Source: JAYZBC01 sp036339375
GTDB lineage: Bacteria; Pseudomonadota; Alphaproteobacteria; MPNO01; UBA2964
Direction: 5' to 3'
Assembly (NCBI GenBank): GCA_036339375.1
Contig: JAYZBC010000011.1
Span: 1 to 11,078, forward strand
Length of the DNA stretch: 11,078 nt
The notes below the pieces were generated by a model. It worked only from the letters and a program-made list of their open reading frames with translations, was not told the DNA's origin and searched no databases. This document shows, one piece after another, positions 6,061-11,078 of this stretch. The position numbers and the translations under genes are program-made. Each line of letters starts with the position of its first letter. Position 1 is the stretch's first letter.

Positions 6061-9000
6061 TCATATCTCGACGGATTTATACCTATGATACATGCGTGAA
6101 TCCCAAAACGCCACATCCGGGAATGTTTGTTCATCCGTCGGATAGTTCAGCGCTAAGCTAGATTCTGAATTGTCTATAGGTTCGCTTAATGAATTAATAG
6201 ATTGCTGAGTTTTTCTTGCCCTAGTTAAGGGTGGAGCCGGCAAATTTGCAAACTTTTTCGCAATTTTTAAACGCTTTTCAGCTTGTTTTTCTTTTACGCG
6301 TTTTTCTGCGTGCAATTTATTGCGTTTTTTGATTTCCTCTTTGGAAGTGAGTAGTATAGAATCATTGAGATCATCCATTGGGATATTATCAATTTGATTA
6401 GATTGCCAAGGGGGTGTGGAAATAAGATTGCCCCCCTGCTCTTCAATGGGGTCCTCCTCCTTACCCAAGGCTTTTTCCCAATGGGCTGGTTCCGGGTTTT
6501 GCTGTGGGATGAGCCTTTCCAGATCTGGATCGTAGTCCGGAATTGAAGTTTGAAAATTTGGAGGCGGTGTGACCGGAACATCGGTTTCGTAAAACTTTTT
6601 GATACGGTCTACTTGCACTACCGCCGGCTCAAAAGATCCTGCAAATTTACCCGGAATCGGAACGATTCTGTAAGTTGTAGAAGCTAATTTTTCATCTATT
6701 GCCCACGGTCCTGTCCAGAAGGTGCTGATTTTTTCGCTAACACCCTTGACTGGTACCGGCGTAAATAGATAAACCCAATCGCCTTTTGAAAATGACCTTT
6801 CATTTCCAATGTAATATTGCCTTTGGCGAATTAATTGCTTAGCTAAATTGCGTTTAACGTGAGCTTCGCAGAGTTCATATTTCCTATGCTTAGCTCGCAA
6901 AAAATCAGCCAAATTTTCGAAATTATCTTTTTGGACTGGCTGGCCGTAGAGCAAATCTAGTGAAGTAGTGGGCAGTTTAGAGAATAAGATTTGGTAAGGG
7001 CTTGCCCCCCTAGTGCTGGATGGCTGGAACCGCAGTTGCCATAGTACTGCTGGTAGCGTTGCTACCCAATTGCTATGCTCCTTAGATTGTAGCTCTTTGC
7101 CTATCAAATGCTCCACTTCTTTTTTGGGTGGCAATGTTGCTTCTGAGATGATATCTAGCTGATGTTCATCTAGATGTCTACGCAACTTGTAGCTAGATTG
7201 AAATTCTCTTTCGCATGCGTCACAAAAGTAACGTGAGTGAGAATTTAATTCTTGCTGTCTAAGCAGTGAATTTGTTTTTTTCTTAAAATCACTGTGCGCT
7301 CTTTCTACCCAGTTAGAGGTAGGATTTCTAGCTGCCGAATGCCTGATTGTGATTCCCAGATCCTTGCAAAAACGTTTGTAAAGATCGCTTGTAAAAGCGG
7401 TATGGTTGTCTGATAAAATAATATTTGGCACTCCATACCGTGCAACGATTTCTAGCGCTAATATTTCACATACGTGTACTGCTTGCGTGTTAGGGCACGG
7501 AAACAGTTCAATCCAACCTGAAAAAAGGTCTTTAACGCTAAAAATATAGCTATTTCCTTTTATTGGAGGTGAAATTGGGCCTATATGGTCGACACTGATA
7601 GCGTACCAGGGTTCGATATACGTATGTGATATTAACTGAAAGTGATTTTTTGGCATAGGTTTGTTTCTGAGGGCGCAGGCATGGCATCTTTTTTGCATGG
7701 CTTCAAATGTAATTTGCATATTTTTGAAGTAGACAAACTTTTTCGCTTCGCGGATTGTACGGGTTTGATCTGCACATCCGAGTTTTTGATGAAAATAGAG
7801 GAGCGTTGGAATTTGCAAGACAAAAGGAACTACCGTTAAATGTCTTGGGCTATTTTCTCTGTTTGCGAAAAGTTTGTATTTCAACAACCCGTTTTCAATT
7901 AAGCCGTCCTGCACAAATGGATGTGCTGTTTTAGAAACGGGTTCTACTAATTCGACTTTATTTAGGGCATCCATTGCCAGACGTAATGGCGGATCTAATC
8001 TTTGAAAAGCTTTCCATTGCGCAGCGGAATAGGTAATTGAGCCATCAGAATTAACTTTAGTAGACGGTTGTTTTTCAGTAATTTTGTCTGAAAACGACTC
8101 CAGTTTGACTGGGGTTTTGGCTAAAGCTATGCATGTTGGATCACTTTCGTAGGCGCTTTGCAAGTGATTGTTTTTTAATTTTTGAACTGCAAGCCAATCT
8201 TTAAAAGACATTCTGTCTAAAGTAACGTGCTCAGTTTCTACGTGAAAATCTAGGTGCGTTTCTGTCTGTAGCGTTTCGCTACAGAAGGGACAATCAAGCG
8301 AAATTTTAGACGTTTCAGAATTAGCTAAGCTAGCTAAACATTCTCCTTCATCTGAAGATGATACTTGTGTCGGGTTTGGGCAACGGCTTAAGCTATCAGC
8401 GTTTTGGTGTTCTTCCCGTTTTCTGTGAATAACTGTAAACGAGTTTTGAGCTAAACATTGAATCCAACGTAAAGCGATTCCCGATGGGATTTGCTCTTGT
8501 GAACTCAGCCATTTTAAAGAAATACAGTCTATTCTGAGTATAAAATGTCGGAGTTGTAGGAAAAAGCGTAACTTTTTCATGAAATAACATGCGCTAAAAA
8601 TTTCACCTTTATAAGCGGAGTAACTTTTTTGGACAGGTTTGAGCGCTTTTGCTTTATATGCGATAACTCTTTCGATACCCGATCCTGGGGGTTGTATTTG
8701 GGATAATACTGCCCCTATGGTGTGGTGTTTCTGAGAGTAGTCGCTATCTAAAATAAAACAAGCGGCATTTTCGGAGAAATCAGCGAATGCTAAAATCGGC
8801 CTTTTTGTTAACGCTGTTTTTAATGCGTTCATTGCCTGCCAAATTTCATTTTGCTCTTGTTTGGTAAATTCTATGGTTTCCTCAGGCTCTTCCGATCTAG
8901 ATAGGATTTTAAACAATGGCCTTGCTTTTTCCGCATAATTTTTAATAAATTCATTATAATAATTAGCGGAGCCCAAGAACGACATTGTGTCGTATTTAGA

Positions 9001-10764
9001 CGTTACCATTGGCCAGTTTAAAATCGGATCTATGTAGTTCCTAATTAAGGTATAACCATCGGTAGTAATGAGGTGACCTAGAAATTCCAAACTAGTTCTG
9101 AAAAATTTGCATTTTGGTAGTGAAATTTTTAGCCCAGCATTTAGTAACGCTTGTAAGACAATACGGATGTGATGAATGTGAGCTGATATAGATTGGCTGT
9201 GTACGATAAGATCATCCATGTAGTATACGCAGACTTTGGGTGGGACGTTTTTTAAGGCTGCCGCCAAAATTTTACCGAGAGAGGCTGGTGCTGAGGCCAG
9301 CCCGAAAGGCGTTTTTGCGAAGTAGTAAGTTTGTCCATTGAGGCAAAAAGCTGTTTTGTGTTGATGCTTTTCATGAATAGGTATGGAATTAAACGCTTGA
9401 GTTAGATCTATAGAACTGAATACGACCGATCCTCCGAGGTTGTGAAAAGTCTCTTGCATTGAAAATGGCGAGAACGGAGAGTAATCAATCATAGCCAGTT
9501 TATTTAAATGACGTAAATCTACGCAAACACGGTAAGAAATCGGTTCATTTTCTACTTTCTTTTTAGGCACTACGATTAACCTAGCGTTCCATCCCGTACC
9601 CGGACCATCAATGGGCACAATTACGCCTTCAAGAAGCCATTTTTTGATCTGTTTTTCAATGATTGCAAAAACGTCAGGTGAGAGTTTATTTTGAGGGCAG
9701 TAAATTGGTTTGCAATTTAATGGGGTTTGAATGTAGGTCTTTCCTAGATGTGTGAGTCCAGGCTCACCATCGAAAGATATTACGTCCGAAAAAGATAGCA
9801 GGAGGTCATGCAATTTTTCCAGGAATTTTTTCTCGAATTGCTGTTCAATATTTATTTTGGATTTTATGTAATCTTTTTTCTTTGAGGGCGTTTGTACTGC
9901 AATTTCGAGCTCTTGTTTGTTAGGGAGCACAATTTTACACAATGAACCTATTTTGAAATTATTGTAAATTTTTCTAGGTTTTGGAGAACAGTTTCGAATT
10001 GTGTACAATTGTGGATTGTCCGGTTTTTGGTGGACTTGCCAGTGGTCACTGACGTCATTTTCATCTTTGAAGAGGGGAGTGGTTTTGGCCTTTAACGACG
10101 AAAAATTCGGTTCACGTGGTGCAAAAATACTGCCTTCCAGGATTCCAGAGGCTCGGACAACAACTGATTGTTTGGGTTCAATTGTGAGCCCTTGCTTAGG
10201 AACTAAAGGTGAGAGTTTTTGCACAGCGATAGTCGGTTTTTTCGATATAAAAGGGATGTGGGTTGTGTGTAAATTATCGAAGTAATTTAAGGAATCTGTC
10301 AAGAGGTCTAAATTGAATTTGTGTTTTTTGAGAAACGCAAGTGAAATGTTGAAATCATGATTGAGACCTCGTATGACATATGTGGGCTGGAATGGAAACC
10401 ATTTTTGTAAACCTTTAAATTTAAGTGCATCGTTTTTCTTGATTTGGGGTAAAATTCCCAAAACCTGCAAAGTTGCTCCTGCCCCGGCTTGTTGAACCGA
10501 TGGCGTCGGCGAAGGCCACAGGTTTTGGGTCTGGAACCCTAATCTATGAGCCATTTTTTCTGAAATGCAATTGAAAAATGTGTTTCCTGAATCCACAAAA
10601 CCCACAACGTCAAAGGTTTGGTCATTAATTTTGAATTTGGTATTTACAAACAACCCAAGTCCTTCCGAATCAAGTTTTGCAATTGAAACAAAATGATGAA
10701 GAGCGGCTATGTAGTAATCGTGGGGTAGGTTTTGAGGCTGGCCGGGCAGGTTACTACCCGGCAT
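6061..10764 (-). CDS. pol: Pol polyprotein: protease, reverse transcriptase, RNase H, integrase
   Basis: Pol copies element RNA into DNA and integrates it. Residues count from ATG 10764, but the frame is open from 10782 and is probably entered by -1 frameshift from gag. An aspartic protease has DSG at 58-60. Reverse transcriptase shows VCVD (Asp416), SSIDLTQAF (Asp453), TPFGLASAPA and YMDD (515-518). RNase H has ILDSD (Asp673), the conserved Glu of YKGE and NADSLSR (Asp790). A C2H2 finger lies at 825-846. The integrase zinc module is H992, C997, C1027, C1030, so Cys replaces the usual second His. The catalytic triad is Asp1059, Asp1119, Glu1154. A second C2H2 finger (1181-1201) sits between the catalytic core and the SNWVATLPAVLW helix. 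A GPW module follows near 1352. The tail is Lys-rich (KKRNK, EKRVKEKQAEKR) with no recognisable chromodomain. No stops or frameshifts are seen. At 1567 codons it is longer than usual for Ty3/gypsy Pol, partly because of the fingers and tail. Confidence 0.95.
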   Translation of the reverse strand: MPGSNLPGQPQNLPHDYYIAALHHFVSIAKLDSEGLGLFVNTKFKINDQTFDVVGFVDSGNTFFNCISEKMAHRLGFQTQNLWPSPTPSVQQAGAGATLQVLGILPQIKKNDALKFKGLQKWFPFQPTYVIRGLNHDFNISLAFLKKHKFNLDLLTDSLNYFDNLHTTHIPFISKKPTIAVQKLSPLVPKQGLTIEPKQSVVVRASGILEGSIFAPREPNFSSLKAKTTPLFKDENDVSDHWQVHQKPDNPQLYTIRNCSPKPRKIYNNFKIGSLCKIVLPNKQELEIAVQTPSKKKDYIKSKINIEQQFEKKFLEKLHDLLLSFSDVISFDGEPGLTHLGKTYIQTPLNCKPIYCPQNKLSPDVFAIIEKQIKKWLLEGVIVPIDGPGTGWNARLIVVPKKKVENEPISYRVCVDLRHLNKLAMIDYSPFSPFSMQETFHNLGGSVVFSSIDLTQAFNSIPIHEKHQHKTAFCLNGQTYYFAKTPFGLASAPASLGKILAAALKNVPPKVCVYYMDDLIVHSQSISAHIHHIRIVLQALLNAGLKISLPKCKFFRTSLEFLGHLITTDGYTLIRNYIDPILNWPMVTSKYDTMSFLGSANYYNEFIKNYAEKARPLFKILSRSEEPEETIEFTKQEQNEIWQAMNALKTALTKRPILAFADFSENAACFILDSDYSQKHHTIGAVLSQIQPPGSGIERVIAYKAKALKPVQKSYSAYKGEIFSACYFMKKLRFFLQLRHFILRIDCISLKWLSSQEQIPSGIALRWIQCLAQNSFTVIHRKREEHQNADSLSRCPNPTQVSSSDEGECLASLANSETSKISLDCPFCSETLQTETHLDFHVETEHVTLDRMSFKDWLAVQKLKNNHLQSAYESDPTCIALAKTPVKLESFSDKITEKQPSTKVNSDGSITYSAAQWKAFQRLDPPLRLAMDALNKVELVEPVSKTAHPFVQDGLIENGLLKYKLFANRENSPRHLTVVPFVLQIPTLLYFHQKLGCADQTRTIREAKKFVYFKNMQITFEAMQKRCHACALRNKPMPKNHFQLISHTYIEPWYAISVDHIGPISPPIKGNSYIFSVKDLFSGWIELFPCPNTQAVHVCEILALEIVARYGVPNIILSDNHTAFTSDLYKRFCKDLGITIRHSAARNPTSNWVERAHSDFKKKTNSLLRQQELNSHSRYFCDACEREFQSSYKLRRHLDEHQLDIISEATLPPKKEVEHLIGKELQSKEHSNWVATLPAVLWQLRFQPSSTRGASPYQILFSKLPTTSLDLLYGQPVQKDNFENLADFLRAKHRKYELCEAHVKRNLAKQLIRQRQYYIGNERSFSKGDWVYLFTPVPVKGVSEKISTFWTGPWAIDEKLASTTYRIVPIPGKFAGSFEPAVVQVDRIKKFYETDVPVTPPPNFQTSIPDYDPDLERLIPQQNPEPAHWEKALGKEEDPIEEQGGNLISTPPWQSNQIDNIPMDDLNDSILLTSKEEIKKRNKLHAEKRVKEKQAEKRLKIAKKFANLPAPPLTRARKTQQSINSLSEPIDNSESSLALNYPTDEQTFPDVAFWDSRMYHRYKSVEI
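7162..7224 (-). other. C2H2 zinc finger inserted within integrase
   Basis: Pol residues 1181-1201 read CDAC-x12-HLDEH, with Phe and Leu at the usual hydrophobic positions (EREFQSSYKLRRH). This is a textbook C-x2-C-x12-H-x3-H finger. It lies about 27 residues after catalytic Glu1154 and before the conserved W-x2-LP helix, where typical integrases have only a short linker. Confidence 0.85.
8227..8292 (-). other. C2H2 zinc finger between RNase H and integrase
   Basis: Pol residues 825-846 read CPFC-x12-H-x4-H (CPFCSETLQTETHLDFH, then VETEH), a classical C2H2 spacing with Leu of HLDF at the usual core position. It sits about 35 residues after the RNase H NADSLSR motif and about 145 residues before the integrase zinc module. 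Confidence 0.8.
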
Positions 10765-10776
10765 GGTTAGTTTTTT
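10711..10776 (-). promoter_or_regulatory. gag-pol -1 ribosomal frameshift signal
   Basis: The minus strand reads CAA AAA AAC TAA at the end of gag, so a slippery A AAA AAC (10776-10770) sits in the correct zero-frame phase directly before the gag stop. Slipping back one base continues as CTA ACC ATG CCG, which is the pol frame. Seven bases downstream comes the perfect stem GCCGGG (10762-10757) / CCCGGC (10746-10741) with a 10-nt loop. Loop bases TAGTAA (10756-10751) can pair with TTACTA (10717-10712), which would make an H-type pseudoknot. This is the organisation known from retroviral and coronaviral -1 sites. Confidence 0.85.
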
Positions 10777-11078
10777 TGATTGTCAAATTTTTGCATCTTT
10801 TGTGGTGGGTGACCCTCGTCTTGCCCCTGAGGCTGTTCGTTGGGTCTACGGAAACCACCTCGGCCTCTACCACCACGACCACCACCGCGACCACGGCCGC
10901 GACCTCGGCCTCCACCTCTACCTCTATCATTTTGATTACCCTGTTGCTGAGATTGGCTTCCTTGTTTGTTTTTCTCATATGCTGAGATAAATCCTTTAAC
11001 AACTGGGCAATTCTCAGCTAGATGAAGCTCTTTGCATACATGGCAACGTTTTTGCTGACCTTTTTGCGCCGATTTCAC
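10767..11078 (-). CDS. gag: Gag C-terminal fragment (nucleocapsid), truncated by the window edge
   Basis: Only the last 103 codons are in the window; the start lies beyond 11078. The visible part begins with a basic stretch and the zinc knuckle CHVCKELHLAENC (11045-11007). Its spacing, C-x2-C-x3-H-x4-C, is one residue shorter than the classical retroviral C-x2-C-x4-H-x4-C. A Gln-rich linker follows, then an Arg/Gly tract of about 28 residues (10928-10845) built of RG and RGG units, then a Pro/Gln-rich end. Knuckles and RGG tracts bind RNA, so this is the genome-packaging nucleocapsid portion. The stop TAA (10769-10767) lies two bases before the pol ATG and immediately after the slippery site. 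Capsid and matrix parts cannot be judged. Confidence 0.9.
   Translation of the reverse strand: MKSAQKGQQKRCHVCKELHLAENCPVVKGFISAYEKNKQGSQSQQQGNQNDRGRGGGRGRGRGRGGGRGGRGRGGFRRPNEQPQGQDEGHPPQKMQKFDNQKN

Larger units (their letters stand above)
872..11078 (-). mobile_element. Env-bearing Ty3/gypsy-order LTR retrotransposon, 5' part outside window
   Basis: Reading leftwards from the right edge, the minus strand carries the Gag nucleocapsid end, a frameshift signal, Pol (PR-RT-RNaseH-IN), a spliced envelope gene, a G-rich tract and one LTR. Integrase after RNase H is the Ty3/gypsy and retrovirus order and also occurs in BEL/Pao; RT motifs such as FSSIDLTQAF and TPFGLASAPA read as Ty3/gypsy-like. 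Most of Gag, the primer binding site, the 5' LTR and the matching target-site duplication lie beyond position 11078. Pol and all three env exons are uninterrupted, which suggests a young copy. The bases just outside the LTR are CATGA (867-871), so any target-site duplication should repeat some of these on the far side. The clade within Ty3/gypsy is not assigned. Confidence 0.93.

Noticed and set aside
10677..10985. + strand frame with Thr/Ser-rich repeats opposite gag
   Set aside because: It is the antisense shadow of the Arg/Gly tract of Gag; the low complexity comes from that repeat.
1..11078. CRISPR arrays, tRNA or rRNA genes
   Set aside because: No regularly spaced repeat array and no recognisable tRNA or rRNA sequence is visible on either strand.

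Overview
The window holds most of one env-bearing LTR retrotransposon (an endogenous-retrovirus-like element) in an invertebrate-type metazoan genome, read on the minus strand. Evidence for a metazoan host: GT-AG introns (one donor is a perfect GTAAGT), AATAAA signals, no bacterial gene organisation, and an envelope of the arthropod-associated chuvirus-like type. The species cannot be named from the sequence.

Layout, from the element's 5' side (right edge) to its 3' side (left). (1) 11078-10767: the C-terminal end of Gag, with a CCHC-type zinc knuckle and an RGG-rich tail. (2) 10776-10711: a gag-pol -1 frameshift signal, consisting of slippery A AAA AAC, 7 nt spacer, a 6-bp GC hairpin and a possible pseudoknot. 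(3) 10764-6061: Pol in the order protease, reverse transcriptase, RNase H, integrase, which is the Ty3/gypsy order. Two classical C2H2 zinc fingers are added, one before the integrase and one inside it. (4) 6082-5916: a possible 64-nt intron and an alternative Pol C-terminal exon, followed by an internal AATAAA. (5) 5762-1285: an envelope gene in three exons (5762-5250, 4396-3772, 3103-1285). Spliced together they give a reading frame of about 985 codons that I read as a Monjiviricetes/chuvirus-like class III fusion glycoprotein with a long cytoplasmic tail containing PTAP. (6) 1284-1272: a G-rich primer tract. (7) 1271-872: a 400-bp LTR with 7-bp terminal inverted repeats TGTCACA/TGTGACA.

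The most unusual feature is a 159-codon open frame on the opposite (+) strand (3238-3717). It fills most of env intron 2, has a favourable start context, predicts two membrane segments and is followed 46 nt later by AATAAA. It may be a nested antisense accessory gene. Env intron 1 holds a second puzzle: an open frame with a diverged in-frame duplication of about 52 codons.

Positions 1-871 lie outside the LTR. I see no convincing gene there, but the stretch is unusually dense in perfect inverted repeats, including one 142-nt segment that can form a three-way junction.

As inferred, full-length unspliced RNA serves as genome and Gag/Gag-Pol message, while spliced RNA makes Env. Because the env introns are still present, the last copied template was unspliced at these sites. 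Pol, Gag-NC and Env are open over all visible coding sequence, so the copy looks recent or intact.
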